Below are positions 23,754 to 33,152 of a DNA stretch of 64,000 nucleotides, piece after piece. The notes under the pieces are model-generated. The model searched no databases. It had not been told where the DNA came from and saw only the letters and a program-made list of their open reading frames with translations. Numbering within the stretch: the first letter of the stretch is position 1; each line of letters begins with the position of its first letter. Source of the DNA: Mycobacterium hubeiense. Lineage in GTDB: Bacteria; Actinomycetota; Actinomycetes; Mycobacteriales; Mycobacteriaceae. The stretch spans positions 62,001 to 126,000 of the forward strand of contig NZ_PIZU01000013.1 in NCBI RefSeq assembly GCF_002838065.1. The letters are read 5' to 3'. The translations under genes were made by a program, and so were the position numbers.

Positions 23754-24940
23754 CAACGTCTTTCATCCAGTCTGGGCTCGCCGCTGCGCTGCGAGATCAG
23801 CTGCGCCCAGGCGGCACCGTCGCGATCGGCGACGGCGTCGGCGCGTTGCGTTGTCTCGATGACGGCACACCGGTGTCGGCGGTCATCTCCGCGGCCGCCC
23901 GCGACATCGGTTCGGTGCGGCTGATCTTGGGCTGGGTACCCACGCCGCTCGACGGCCTCGACCCCAACGCGTTCGCCGAGATTGTCGCGTTGATGCCAGG
24001 TTGGGGTCTGCGCAGCGCATTGGCCTGCCCGACAGCACGTTTCGTGCCCACCCGGCTGAGCGCAATACCCCCGTTGCTGACCGGAGTCCTGCGTCCCGAC
24101 GTGCTGGTTACCCGCGTCGTCGAGCGGGACGGGAGGTTGCTGTTCAGCACCGAGGTGTCCTGGCAACGAGGACTTGCGGACGCCGGCGTGCCGGTGCTCG
24201 CAGTCCTCGACGGCGCCGCGCCCTGCGCCGACGCGGGTCCACCGCTGGATCCCGCGGTGGTCCACGTGTCCGGACGAAACGACGAAGGGCCGGCCCAAAT
24301 CCCCCCGAAGGACCCGCAACCCGTCCACAACGCACTTGCGGACGCGGTGCTGCGCTTCGTGCCCGAGGGCGCCCGGCTGCAGTACGGGCCCGGGCAACTC
24401 GGAACTGCATTGCTGCGACGCACGCGGGTGCCGCTGCGCATCGACACCGGCATGCTCACCGACGCGGTAGTCGACCTGGACAAGCGCGGAATGCTGATCG
24501 ACACGCCGTCGGCCACTTATCTTTTCGGCACCCACGAGTTGTGGGATTGGGCGGACGGCAAGCCCATTCTGCGGGGCGTCGACTACACCCACGACCTCAC
24601 CCGGCTGTCCCGCGGTGAGCCCTTTGTCGCTGTCAACACCGCCATCGAGATCGACCCGTACGGCCAGGTCAACGTCGAAGGCCGCGGCGCGAAAGTGGTC
24701 GGGGGTATCGGCGGGCATCCCGACTACTGCGCGGCGGCCCGGATGAGCCGTGGCGGTCTGTCGATCATCGCCGTCCCGACGGCAGTCAACGGGCGTTCAC
24801 CGTTGGTTGACACGCTCAGCCGGCCCGCTTCCACCCCCGCCCATGACATCGACCTGATCGTCACCGAGTCGGGACATGCCGACCTACGTGGCGCTGACTG
24901 GGAGCAGCGCAGGCGACTCATCAGCGCATTGTTCGAATAG
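23750..24940 (+). CDS. acetyl-CoA hydrolase/transferase-family CoA-transferase
   Basis: 396 residues from TTG 23750, overlapping the FadE stop (TTGA). The C-terminal half has the acetyl-CoA hydrolase/transferase signature: AVNTAIEIDPYGQVNVEGRG and GGIGGHPDYCAAARMSRGGLSIIAVPT. The N-terminal half is a more diverged family-I CoA-transferase lobe. It may move CoA between the pathway acid and succinyl- or acetyl-CoA, or hydrolyse a CoA ester. Its place between FadE and SDR supports a role in CoA-ester degradation. Confidence 0.82.
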   Translation: MTTSFIQSGLAAALRDQLRPGGTVAIGDGVGALRCLDDGTPVSAVISAAARDIGSVRLILGWVPTPLDGLDPNAFAEIVALMPGWGLRSALACPTARFVPTRLSAIPPLLTGVLRPDVLVTRVVERDGRLLFSTEVSWQRGLADAGVPVLAVLDGAAPCADAGPPLDPAVVHVSGRNDEGPAQIPPKDPQPVHNALADAVLRFVPEGARLQYGPGQLGTALLRRTRVPLRIDTGMLTDAVVDLDKRGMLIDTPSATYLFGTHELWDWADGKPILRGVDYTHDLTRLSRGEPFVAVNTAIEIDPYGQVNVEGRGAKVVGGIGGHPDYCAAARMSRGGLSIIAVPTAVNGRSPLVDTLSRPASTPAHDIDLIVTESGHADLRGADWEQRRRLISALFE

Positions 24941-24949
24941 AGGAGCACC

Positions 24950-25873
24950 GTGAATAGACCCGAGACTGGACCACTTTCCGGACGCGTCGTCTTGGTCACC
25001 GGCGGCGGGCGAGGCATCGGGCGCGGACACTGCCTGGCGCTGTCCGCTCAGGGCGCCTCGGTCATCGTCAACGACCCGGGTGTGAGTCGCGACGGCACGG
25101 CCGGTGACGGGGCAGGGCCCGCCGCCGACGTCGTCGCCGAGATCGAGGCCGCGGGCGGTAAGGCCGTGGCCCACACCGGTTCCGTCGCATCCTGGGACGA
25201 CGTCGCCGACATGATCAACACCGCCATCGAGACATTCGGCACTCTTACCGGTGTGGTGAACAATGCAGGCATCGTGCGCGACGCGATGGTGGCCAATGCC
25301 ACAGAGGCGGACTGGGACGCGGTGATCGCCGTGCATCTCAAGGGCACATTCGCAGTGACGAGACATGCTTGCCAGTACTGGCGCGCACAGGCCAAGGCGG
25401 GCAACCAGATCGACGCGCGCATCGTGAATACGGTGTCGGGCGCGGGACTGTGGGGCAATGTCGGCCAGAGCGCCTACGGTGCGGCCAAGGCCGCCATCGC
25501 CAACCTCACCGTCGTCACCGCAATGGAGATGCGTCGTTACGGGGTTGCGGTGAACGCGATCTCGCCGCTGGCCGTGACCCGTATCAGTGAGGACTTCTTT
25601 AGCGGCGAGAAGGCCGATGACCCTGCGCTGGACCCCGCCCGCAGTTCGGACGTGGTGGCGTGGCTACAGTCGCCGGAGTCGTCGTGGCTGACCGGACAGA
25701 TCCTGCGCGTCAACGGGCACACGCTGAGCCGCATCGAGGGCTTCTCGGAGGCGCCGGCCCGGTATCACGCCAAAGACGGTGCGTCGCTGCAGTTCTCCGA
25801 AATCGGCCAAGCGGTCAGCTGGCTGTACAGCACGTCACCGCGCGGCCTGGCGGGCCCACTGCCGACTGCCTAG
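24950..25873 (+). CDS. SDR-family oxidoreductase (multifunctional-enzyme type 2-like)
   Basis: 307 residues from GTG 24950, preceded by AGAGGAGCACC. TGGGRGIGRGHCLALSAQGASVIVNDPG is typical of the hydroxyacyl-CoA dehydrogenase domain of peroxisomal MFE-2-like SDRs. NNAGIVRDAM near 105, catalytic Ser in NTVSGAG and YGAAK are all intact. A beta-hydroxyacyl-CoA dehydrogenase step after the FadE is likely. Last gene of the 21210-25873 operon, convergent with the VOC gene. Confidence 0.9.
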   Translation: MNRPETGPLSGRVVLVTGGGRGIGRGHCLALSAQGASVIVNDPGVSRDGTAGDGAGPAADVVAEIEAAGGKAVAHTGSVASWDDVADMINTAIETFGTLTGVVNNAGIVRDAMVANATEADWDAVIAVHLKGTFAVTRHACQYWRAQAKAGNQIDARIVNTVSGAGLWGNVGQSAYGAAKAAIANLTVVTAMEMRRYGVAVNAISPLAVTRISEDFFSGEKADDPALDPARSSDVVAWLQSPESSWLTGQILRVNGHTLSRIEGFSEAPARYHAKDGASLQFSEIGQAVSWLYSTSPRGLAGPLPTA

Positions 25874-25890
25874 AACCGCGGCCAGAAGAC

Positions 25891-26838
25891 TCAGCGGCTG
25901 AAGAACTTCAGTGGCCGTTCGACGAATTCGAAGACGACCCCGTCGGGTGAGCGCAGGAAAGCGATGTAGAGGCCCTCGATCTTGGTGCCGGGCAGCGGAC
26001 ACCAGACCGGATCTCCCATCACTTCAACGGAATCCGGCACTGCGGCCAGTGCCTTGTCCGTGTCCTCGACCCGCATCGCACACCGGTAGAGCCCCTGGTG
26101 GTTGCCGCCCCAAGGCACGGGATCCTGGTGGCGGGTCCCGGGGTGCTGCACAACCATGAGACTGAACTGATGGGCATCCTCGGGGACCGCGTACCGCGAC
26201 ACCACACATTCCACCGCGTCGGCTGACCCGCGCGGAACCAATTGATCACCGGACACGTCGACCAGTGTGGGCGCCTGCACCTCGACGAATCCGATCGCCG
26301 TCAGGAACTCGCCGGTCGCTACCGCATCGATCGCCGCGATACGGACTCCGCCGAACAAAGCGCCGCCGGATGCATCGGCACCGGGAATCTCCGCGAGTTC
26401 TACGACAACGCCGTCGGGATCTATTGCGAGAACCGACTTTGCACCGGAGATCAGTCCGTCGACGGGGTCGCCCACCGTGACGCCGCCGTCACGCAATCTC
26501 GCGACAGTGCCTGCCAAGTCGGCCACGGTCATCAACGCCGACCGGATGCCCGGGCGCGCCGGATCAGTGCTTTCGTCGCGTTTCAGCGCTGGGCTGTGGT
26601 ACTCGATCGCCTCCAGCGCGCAACCGCTTCGACCACCGCGCGAATCGTAGAGAAACGATGTGGCGCAGTAGGTTTCGCCATCGAGACCAAGGATCGAGCC
26701 ATCGGTTGGCACCTTGGGATCGGTCCGCATGCGCGCGGAGAGCCCCAGCTGTCTCACGTAGAGGTCTTCGGTCGAGTCCAGCGACGCGCAATTCAAGTTG
26801 ACGTGCAGGAAGCGGCGTGCAAGGTCGTCGGACACCAC
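25891..26838 (-). CDS. VOC-family (glyoxalase/dioxygenase fold) protein
   Basis: 315 residues from GTG 26838; the stop of the upstream CaiB gene and this start overlap by one base (TAGTG). Two VOC repeats: RRFLHVNLNCASLDSTEDLYV-type first half and GGVRIAAIDAVATGEFLTAIGF in the second. Conserved His and Glu positions suggest a metal-binding epimerase, lyase or dioxygenase-like function. In this ALDH-CaiB-VOC operon a methylmalonyl-CoA-epimerase-like or other CoA-ester activity is possible but unproven. Confidence 0.8.
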   Translation of the reverse strand: MVSDDLARRFLHVNLNCASLDSTEDLYVRQLGLSARMRTDPKVPTDGSILGLDGETYCATSFLYDSRGGRSGCALEAIEYHSPALKRDESTDPARPGIRSALMTVADLAGTVARLRDGGVTVGDPVDGLISGAKSVLAIDPDGVVVELAEIPGADASGGALFGGVRIAAIDAVATGEFLTAIGFVEVQAPTLVDVSGDQLVPRGSADAVECVVSRYAVPEDAHQFSLMVVQHPGTRHQDPVPWGGNHQGLYRCAMRVEDTDKALAAVPDSVEVMGDPVWCPLPGTKIEGLYIAFLRSPDGVVFEFVERPLKFFSR

Positions 26839-28049
26839 TACAGAACGACCGACTTCACTTTGAAATCGATGATCTGGTCCTCGTTGAAACCCAGCTCGGC
26901 CAGGAGCGCGTCGGTGTGCTCCCCGTGACCAGGCGCACACGAGAGCGAAAGCGGCGTCTCATCGAACTGCACCGGGCTGGCGGCGAGCGCGAACTCGTTG
27001 TTGTTGGCATCCGTCACCCGGGGCAGATAACCGTTCTTGATCGCCTGCGGATCGGAGTGCAGCTCGTGGGCGGTGCGCATGACGTCCCACACCCCGTCGA
27101 ATCCGGCGAACGCCTTCTCCCAGTGGGAAAGATCCTCCGCCGCAAACGCACTACGTATCTCCGCGATGCACTCCTTGCGATTTTCGAAACGCACCATCGC
27201 GTTGGCGAACCGCTCATCGTCGATCAGGTCCGGCCGCCCCAGCCGGGTGCAGAAGTCCGCCCAGAACCGGTCGGCCTGCAACAGCACGAACGCGATGAAT
27301 CGGCCGTCTCGGGTCCTGTAGATACTGGCTACGGGGTTGGGCATCTCGTCGAGGTTGAACTTCGGGATGTCCTGGCCTGTCACGCCCGAGCCGACGATAT
27401 CGGGCCCCAACTGCCATATCGCTGCGTTGAGAAGAGAGACATCCACGACGGACGGCTCGCCGGTGCGCTCCCGCTTCAGCAGCGCCGCGGCGATCCCGCC
27501 CGCAATGGCGAGCCCGCCGTAGGAGTCGCCGAATGCCGGCCGCTGGATTGGCGGATACGAACCGTCGCCGGCCGCATATGCTTCGCCGATCCCGCCGCGG
27601 GCCCAGTACGCCGCCAAGTCGAAGCCGCCCTGCGAAGCCAAATCACCCTTGGTGCCGTAGCCGTGCCCGCGGGCGTAGATGATCTTCGGGTTGCGCGCGC
27701 GCACCTGCTCGACGTCGATCCCCATCCGCTTCCGCGAGTCGGGCAGCAGGTTCGTGACGAAGACGTCGGCGGTCTCCAGCAGCTTCATCAACAACTCCAG
27801 CCCTTCGGGAGTCGAGGTGTCCAGGCCGATGCTGCGCTTGCCACGATTGGGCTGCTCGATGAAGTGGTTCACTCCCCCCGCACCGGTGACGATGCCCGAG
27901 CTGATCAGGCCTCGCTGGGGGTCGCCGGTCTCCGGGTGCTCGATCTTGATGACGTCGGCACCCCAGTCTGCCAGTACCGCCCCGGCGGCCGGGACGAACG
28001 TCCAGGCGGCCAGTTCGACGACGCGGATTCCGCGCAGGATGTCGCTCAC
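26838..28049 (-). CDS. CaiB/BaiF family III CoA-transferase
   Basis: 403 residues. Family III CoA-transferase signature: VVELAAWTFVPAAGAVLADWGADVIKIEHPETGDPQRG at the N-terminus, NRGKRSIGLD, and the catalytic Asp in AFGDSYGGLAIAGG. It transfers CoA between carboxylic acids without ATP. A paralogue with the same opening lies at 59158-60387. It overlaps the aldehyde dehydrogenase stop by 4 nt, so an aldehyde could be oxidised to the acid and then charged with CoA. Confidence 0.92.
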   Translation of the reverse strand: MSDILRGIRVVELAAWTFVPAAGAVLADWGADVIKIEHPETGDPQRGLISSGIVTGAGGVNHFIEQPNRGKRSIGLDTSTPEGLELLMKLLETADVFVTNLLPDSRKRMGIDVEQVRARNPKIIYARGHGYGTKGDLASQGGFDLAAYWARGGIGEAYAAGDGSYPPIQRPAFGDSYGGLAIAGGIAAALLKRERTGEPSVVDVSLLNAAIWQLGPDIVGSGVTGQDIPKFNLDEMPNPVASIYRTRDGRFIAFVLLQADRFWADFCTRLGRPDLIDDERFANAMVRFENRKECIAEIRSAFAAEDLSHWEKAFAGFDGVWDVMRTAHELHSDPQAIKNGYLPRVTDANNNEFALAASPVQFDETPLSLSCAPGHGEHTDALLAELGFNEDQIIDFKVKSVVL

Positions 28050-29548
28050 GCCGACTCCAAGGGATAGGCGATGACCTTCGTCTGCAGGTGCTGCTCGAAA
28101 CCCTCGATGCCGTTCTGGCGGCCGATCCCGCTCATCTTGTAGCCGCCGAACGGCGCATCGGCGCCGTAGAAGATGGCCCCATTGATGTTCACCGACCCGG
28201 TCCGAATTCGCCGGGCAACGGCCATCGCACGCTCGTTGGAGCCCAGCACGGTGCCCGCCAGCCCGTAGACCGAGTTGTTGGCCATCTCGACGGCACCGTC
28301 GTCACCATTGTCGTAGGGCGTGATCGTGATGATGGGACCGAAGATCTCCTCCTGGAAGACACGGTGGTCGGGTGCCACGTCGGCCAGAACCGTCGGCGCA
28401 ACGAAGTACCCGCGGTCCAATCCCTCGGGCTTCCCGCCGCCGACCGTCACCCTGGCGCCCTGCTCCTTGGCCACCTCGATATAGCCCAGCACGCGGTCGC
28501 GTTGCTTGGCCGAGATGAGCGGGCCGCAGAAGTTGGCCGGGTCGGTTGGATCGCCGACGGTGACCGAGGCGAACGTCGCGGTGGCCAGCTCGACGGCCTC
28601 GTCGTAACGATTGCGGGGCACCAACATTCGGGTGGTCAGCGCGCAGCCCTGGCCCGAATGCATCAGGGCGCCGATGCACCCGGGGACCGTGCTGGCCAGG
28701 TCGGCGTCCTCGAGCAGCAGGTATACCGACTTGCCGCCCAGCTCCATGAGATTGCGCTTCATGGTTGCCGCGGACAGCCGCCCGATGAGCTCGCCCACCG
28801 CGGTCGAGCCGGTGAAGGAGATCATGTCGACTCGCGGATCGGTGACCAGCCGCTGGGCCACGTCGTTGTCCGACGCCGGGACGACATTGACGACTCCCGG
28901 TGGGATGTCGGTCTTCTCGGCGATGATGCGGCCCCATCGCAGTGCGCTCCACGGTGTTTCGATGGCGGGCTTGAGCACCATGGTGTTGCCGGTGGCCAGC
29001 ACCTGCCCCACCTTGTTGGCGATGATCTCCACCGGGAAGTTCCAGGGCGTGATCGCGCCGACGACGCCCATCGGCTCCTTGACCACCACACGGTTGTAGG
29101 GCTCGCCCATCTTCGCGTCGACGTCCAGCTGACGTTCCCAGGTGAACTTCGAGATGTACTGCGCCGGCCACCGGACCGCGTCGGCGAGGGGCCAGTCCAG
29201 TTGAGCGATGTAGGTCATTCCCACCGGAGAGCCGGCCTCGGCGATCAGCTCGGCGCGCGCATCCTCTTTCTCCTCCTGCAGCGCGTCGTGCAGCTGCATG
29301 AGACAGTGTTGGCGGAATTCGTGGTTGGTCGACCAGTCGGTGGTGTCGAAGGCGCGTCGTGCGGCGGCGATGGCCTCGTCCATGTCCTCGGCACCGGCGT
29401 CGGTGCACACACCGAGCACTTCCTCGGTGGCCGGGTTGATGTTGTCGGCGGTTTTTCCCGTCGACGATTCACGCAATCGCCCGTCGATGTAGAGACGGGA
29501 TTCGGGGTTGAACGAGACGGTGGCTGCGGCGACCGGTGATGCCGTCAT
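28046..29548 (-). CDS. NAD(P)-dependent aldehyde dehydrogenase
   Basis: 500 residues. Classical ALDH: GVVGAITPWNFPVEIIANKVG near 160-185, FTGSTAVGE near 245, catalytic Glu in LMELGGKS and catalytic Cys in HSGQGCALTTRM, with EEIFGPIITI later. All residues for aldehyde oxidation are intact. It heads the minus-strand ALDH-CaiB-VOC operon and is divergent from the FadE operon at 29663. The shared gap contains a TAATTGTTTAG element. Confidence 0.95.
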   Translation of the reverse strand: MTASPVAAATVSFNPESRLYIDGRLRESSTGKTADNINPATEEVLGVCTDAGAEDMDEAIAAARRAFDTTDWSTNHEFRQHCLMQLHDALQEEKEDARAELIAEAGSPVGMTYIAQLDWPLADAVRWPAQYISKFTWERQLDVDAKMGEPYNRVVVKEPMGVVGAITPWNFPVEIIANKVGQVLATGNTMVLKPAIETPWSALRWGRIIAEKTDIPPGVVNVVPASDNDVAQRLVTDPRVDMISFTGSTAVGELIGRLSAATMKRNLMELGGKSVYLLLEDADLASTVPGCIGALMHSGQGCALTTRMLVPRNRYDEAVELATATFASVTVGDPTDPANFCGPLISAKQRDRVLGYIEVAKEQGARVTVGGGKPEGLDRGYFVAPTVLADVAPDHRVFQEEIFGPIITITPYDNGDDGAVEMANNSVYGLAGTVLGSNERAMAVARRIRTGSVNINGAIFYGADAPFGGYKMSGIGRQNGIEGFEQHLQTKVIAYPLESA

Positions 29549-29600
29549 TGGCGCTCCCTATGGCGAAGGTGGGGTCGTGCGTTAGTGTACCTGTTATAGA

Positions 29601-29611
29601 TAATTGTTTAG
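29601..29611. promoter_or_regulatory. AT-rich element TAATTGTTTAG in the ALDH/FadE divergent promoter
   Basis: One mismatch from TAAATGTTTAG at 7077-7087. It sits in the 114-bp gap between divergent operons, 52 nt from the FadE start and 53 nt from the ALDH start. Confidence 0.3.
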
Positions 29612-29662
29612 CGGATTCTACCCCCGACCGTACAGCCCCTCGACCCAGGAAAGGCGTGCCAG

Positions 29663-30868
29663 TTGTCAGCCCCTGTCGACGACGTCGTGAACGCCAGCCG
29701 CCAGCAGCAGTATGTCTCGGACGTCGCGTCTTACCGCGAGGACTTCCGGCGCTACCTGCGTGACCTCGACTGGGCCGAGGAGTGGCGCAACTCGTCATTT
29801 GACAACACCGAAGACGAGCTGGCGTACCACGCCGTCGTGCTGTCGCGCGTGTACGAGGCCGGGTGGAACCGCTACGGCTGGCCCGAACTGGCAGGCGGCT
29901 ACGGAGGAACCGAAATCCACCGCGCGGTGTACTTCGAGGAGCTCGCCGCGGCGATGCTGCCGGTTCCCGAACAGCATTGGACGCTCGAGGTGCTCGGCCC
30001 GGCCGTGATCAAGTACGCGCCCGAACTCGCCTCGCAGTATCTGCCGAATTACCTGCGCGGCGCCGAGTGGTGGGGACAGTGCTTCTCCGAGCCGGAATCA
30101 GGAAGCGATCTGGCGGGGCTGCGGAGCCGCGCCGTCGACGACGGCGCGGGCGGCTTCATCCTGAACGGGCAGAAGATCTGGACCAGCCAGGGCCCCACCG
30201 CCACGAGGTTTTTGGCCCTGGTCCGCACCGGCACCCCGGAAAGCCGCCACCGAGGGTTGAGCACCTTCCTGGTGGACGCGGACAGCCCCGGCATCACGGT
30301 GCGCCCCATCGCACTGGCCAGCGGTCGTCGCGAGTTGGCCGAGGTGTTCTTCGATGACGTTCGGGTGCCGCGTGAGCGACTGCTCGGTGAGGTCGACGGC
30401 GGCTGGGGTGTGGTGATGCACCTGATGCAGTACGAGCGCGGAATGTACGGCTACGCCTCACTGACGACGGCGCTGACCGAATTGAGTTGGCTGCGCGCCG
30501 AAATGGCCGAGCACGGCTCGTCGTCAGCGGACAGACGCCGGTTCGCCCAGCTCTACGTTGCGGTGCTGGCCGCGCAGGCACGCGCCGCGACTACGGTGCG
30601 CGCGCTCGCCGAGGGCCGTGCCGTCGGCCCGAACAGCAGCGTCGACAAGTTGCTGTGCGCCAAGGCCGAAAGAGACATCAACGACCTCATCATGGACGCC
30701 CGCCGCGAGTGGCTGATCGCCGGGGCGGGCGCTGACGGCAGAGAGCTCGACGCCATTCGGGCGAAGTGGTGGTACACCCGCGCCGCGACGATCATGGGCG
30801 GCAGCGCCGAGGTGCAGCGCGGCATCATCGCCGACCACCTGCTGGGACTCCCGAAGGAAAAACGATGA
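29663..30868 (+). CDS. acyl-CoA dehydrogenase, probable alpha subunit
   Basis: 401 residues from TTG 29663, supported by CAGGAAAGG 8 nt upstream. Motifs: NRYGWPELAGGYGGTEIHRAVYFEELAAAM, CFSEPESGSDLAGLRSRAV, NGQKIWTSQGPTATRFLALVRTG and C-terminal IMGGSAEVQRGIIADHLLGLPKEKR. It is complete and alpha-type. The next gene is a shorter, degenerate acyl-CoA dehydrogenase, an arrangement typical of actinobacterial alpha2-beta2 FadE enzymes such as those of cholesterol side-chain degradation. Confidence 0.92.
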   Translation: MSAPVDDVVNASRQQQYVSDVASYREDFRRYLRDLDWAEEWRNSSFDNTEDELAYHAVVLSRVYEAGWNRYGWPELAGGYGGTEIHRAVYFEELAAAMLPVPEQHWTLEVLGPAVIKYAPELASQYLPNYLRGAEWWGQCFSEPESGSDLAGLRSRAVDDGAGGFILNGQKIWTSQGPTATRFLALVRTGTPESRHRGLSTFLVDADSPGITVRPIALASGRRELAEVFFDDVRVPRERLLGEVDGGWGVVMHLMQYERGMYGYASLTTALTELSWLRAEMAEHGSSSADRRRFAQLYVAVLAAQARAATTVRALAEGRAVGPNSSVDKLLCAKAERDINDLIMDARREWLIAGAGADGRELDAIRAKWWYTRAATIMGGSAEVQRGIIADHLLGLPKEKR

Positions 30869-30896
30869 GCGCTTGCGCGAAGAGCAGAGGGCCAAG

Positions 30897-31892
30897 ATGA
30901 GCGACCCGTTGACCGACGAAACGTGGCCGATGGTCGAGGAGGCCGTGTTCCGGTTGTTCGACCAGATCGCAGGCAAGGGAGCAGACGCGCACACCGTGAT
31001 CGGTCCCGCGCTGGCCGAGCTGGGATGGTCGGACATCGAGGCGGAGTACCCGGTCGAGGCGTGCGAATTGCTCTTTCGCGCCCAGGGCCGCTCGCTGGCA
31101 CACACCGACAGCCTCAGCGCCGTGATGCTGGCCGAACTGCAGCCGCTGTTGGACGGACCCGTCGACGGCATCGTGCTGCCCGACGCGGCCGACGGCTGCG
31201 CACCGGGCTCCGACGCCCAGCGGGTGGCCGGAATCGTGTTGGGGCCATTGCCAAGTGGTGGGCGACTCGCGGTCCCGGCGTCCGGCCCGATGGGCGCGGT
31301 GTCGCTCGGCGTTGTCGACAGCGATCAGTTGCTCGGTGAACGACTCGACACGTTCGACCCGACGGTGTTCTGGACGCGGGTGAGCGGACCGCTGGCCGGC
31401 GATCTCACCGACGCGTCGACCGAGTGGGGCCACGCGATCGCCGCCGCGCACCGCGCCCTGGCCACCGAACTGGTCGCGCTGGCCGACGAGGCATTGCGTA
31501 TCGCCGTCGAGCACGTCCGCGTCCGCGTCCAATTCGGTTCTCCCATAGGCTCATTCCAGTCGCCACGGCATCTGCTGGCTGATGCATCGGCAAGCCTGGA
31601 AGGCGCCCGCGCGCTGTTGAACGAGACATGGCGATACGGCGGAAGCCTCTCGGCGATGGCCGCGAAGGCATCCGCGGGCCGCGCGCACCGGGCGATCGCA
31701 GACGCCGCGCTGCAGGTGTGCGGCGCGATCGGGTTGACCGCCGAACACGATCTGCACCGCTATGTCACCCGCGGCTTCCAGATCGACTCGCTGTGTGGTT
31801 CACACCAACAGCTCGAGGGACTGCTCGCCGAGAGACTATTCGAGATCTACGCGCCGGGCCGTGCGCTGCCCGCGGTCGTCAACTGGGGCTGA
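30897..31892 (+). CDS. acyl-CoA dehydrogenase, probable beta subunit
   Basis: 331 residues from ATG 30897. The N-terminal and middle domains are strongly diverged: no SEPGAGSD-type loop. The C-terminal helical domain is clear (VRVQFGSPIGSFQSPRHLLADA, QVCGAIGLTAEHDLHRYVTRGF). This fits the non-catalytic partner of a heterotetrameric FadE pair with 29663-30868. It is followed 13 nt later by a third, full-length acyl-CoA dehydrogenase. Confidence 0.85.
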   Translation: MSDPLTDETWPMVEEAVFRLFDQIAGKGADAHTVIGPALAELGWSDIEAEYPVEACELLFRAQGRSLAHTDSLSAVMLAELQPLLDGPVDGIVLPDAADGCAPGSDAQRVAGIVLGPLPSGGRLAVPASGPMGAVSLGVVDSDQLLGERLDTFDPTVFWTRVSGPLAGDLTDASTEWGHAIAAAHRALATELVALADEALRIAVEHVRVRVQFGSPIGSFQSPRHLLADASASLEGARALLNETWRYGGSLSAMAAKASAGRAHRAIADAALQVCGAIGLTAEHDLHRYVTRGFQIDSLCGSHQQLEGLLAERLFEIYAPGRALPAVVNWG

Positions 31893-31905
31893 GGAGAGGA
31901 AACGA

Positions 31906-33048
31906 ATGCGGCGCAACATATTCGAAGAAGTGCACGACGACTTCCGCGCCACCGCGCGCGCCTTCTTCGAGCGCGAATGCGTGCCGAACATCGAGAAGTG
32001 GGAACGCGACGGCAAGGTGAGCCGCGAGGCATGGCTTGCCGCGGGTGAACACGGGCTGATCGGCTGGGAGTTCGACGAGAAATACGGCGGCCTCGGCGTC
32101 AAAGACTTCCGGTTCAACCAGATCATCTCCGAGGAGATGTTCATGACCGGCTCGGTCGGCATCGGTCTCGGCGTGCAGAACGACATCTTGATGCCGTACC
32201 TGAACACCCTCACCACCGAGGAGCAGAAGCAACGCTGGCTGCCCGGGTTCATCTCCGGTGAGCTGATCGGTTCGATCGCGATGTCTGAGCCCGCCGCCGG
32301 CTCCGACCTGGCGGGCATCAAGACCACCGCACGCGACGAGGGCGACCACTGGGTCGTCAACGGGCAGAAGACGTTCATCAGCAACGGGCTGCTCTCCAAT
32401 CTGGTGCTCACCGCCGTCAAAACCGACCCGACGGCGCGTCACAAGGGCATCAGCCTCTTGATGATCGAAGACGGGATGGAGGGCTTTACCCGCGGGCGCA
32501 AGCTCGACAAGATCGGACAGTATTCCGCTGACACCGCCGAGTTGTTCTTCGAAGACGTCCGGGTGCCCAAGGAAAATCTCGTCGGCGAGCTCAACCGCGG
32601 CTTCTACCACCTGGTGTCGAACCTGCCCAGCGAGCGCGTCGGCGTCGCGTGTTACGCGCTTCCTGCGGCGCGACGGGCGTTGGAGCTGACGAAGGCATAC
32701 GCACTGGAGCGCACCGCCTTCGGACAGCCGATCGGCACATTCCAGGTCAACCGACACTTTCTGGCCGAGATGCAGACCAAGCTCGACGCCGCGCAGACGT
32801 ATCTCGATCAGTGCGTGCTGTCGGTCAACGACGGCACCCTCTCCGCCGCCGATGCGGCGGGGCTGAAGTGGTGGACCTCGGAAGTCCAGTGGGAGATCAT
32901 CGACCGCTGCCTGCAGCTGCACGGCGGGTACGGCTATATCAATGAGTACGAAGTGGCCCGGCTGTGGCGGGATTCGCGGGTACAGCGGCTCTACGCCGGC
33001 ACCACGGAAATCATGAAGGATCTGATGGGGCGTGCCATGGGTTTCTAG
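31906..33048 (+). CDS. acyl-CoA dehydrogenase (long-chain type)
   Basis: 380 residues from ATG 31906, after GAGGAGAGGAAACG; the longer in-frame extension overlaps the previous gene. Motifs: FDEKYGGLGVKDF, AMSEPAAGSDLAGIKTTA, NGQKTFISNGLLSNLVLTAVKTD, RTAFGQPIGTFQ and LYAGTTEIMKDLMGRAMGF. A complete enzyme. Its similarity pattern is unlike the preceding pair, so it probably handles a different chain length in the same pathway. Last gene of the three-FadE operon. Confidence 0.93.
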   Translation: MRRNIFEEVHDDFRATARAFFERECVPNIEKWERDGKVSREAWLAAGEHGLIGWEFDEKYGGLGVKDFRFNQIISEEMFMTGSVGIGLGVQNDILMPYLNTLTTEEQKQRWLPGFISGELIGSIAMSEPAAGSDLAGIKTTARDEGDHWVVNGQKTFISNGLLSNLVLTAVKTDPTARHKGISLLMIEDGMEGFTRGRKLDKIGQYSADTAELFFEDVRVPKENLVGELNRGFYHLVSNLPSERVGVACYALPAARRALELTKAYALERTAFGQPIGTFQVNRHFLAEMQTKLDAAQTYLDQCVLSVNDGTLSAADAAGLKWWTSEVQWEIIDRCLQLHGGYGYINEYEVARLWRDSRVQRLYAGTTEIMKDLMGRAMGF

Positions 33049-33108
33049 ATGACGTTGGTCACTGCGAGGCGCTTAATTCCCGGCCAAGGGCGGTGATTCG
33101 GTTAACCT

Positions 33109-33129
33109 GCCAAATAGTTAGTTGATTCC
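33109..33129. promoter_or_regulatory. shared 21-bp motif GCCAAATAGTT-N3-TGATTCC before the FadR-type gene
   Basis: Differs at only three central bases from 42839-42859 in the Ech/SDR divergent promoter. Ends 23 nt before the GntR gene start, suggesting autoregulation by this regulator. Confidence 0.55.
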
Positions 33130-33152
33130 GTCAAGGGAGCGTGGAGGTCGAT

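Noticed and set aside
26817..28067. 416-residue plus-strand open frame
   Set aside because: Antisense to the CaiB gene with intact active site; shadow composition.
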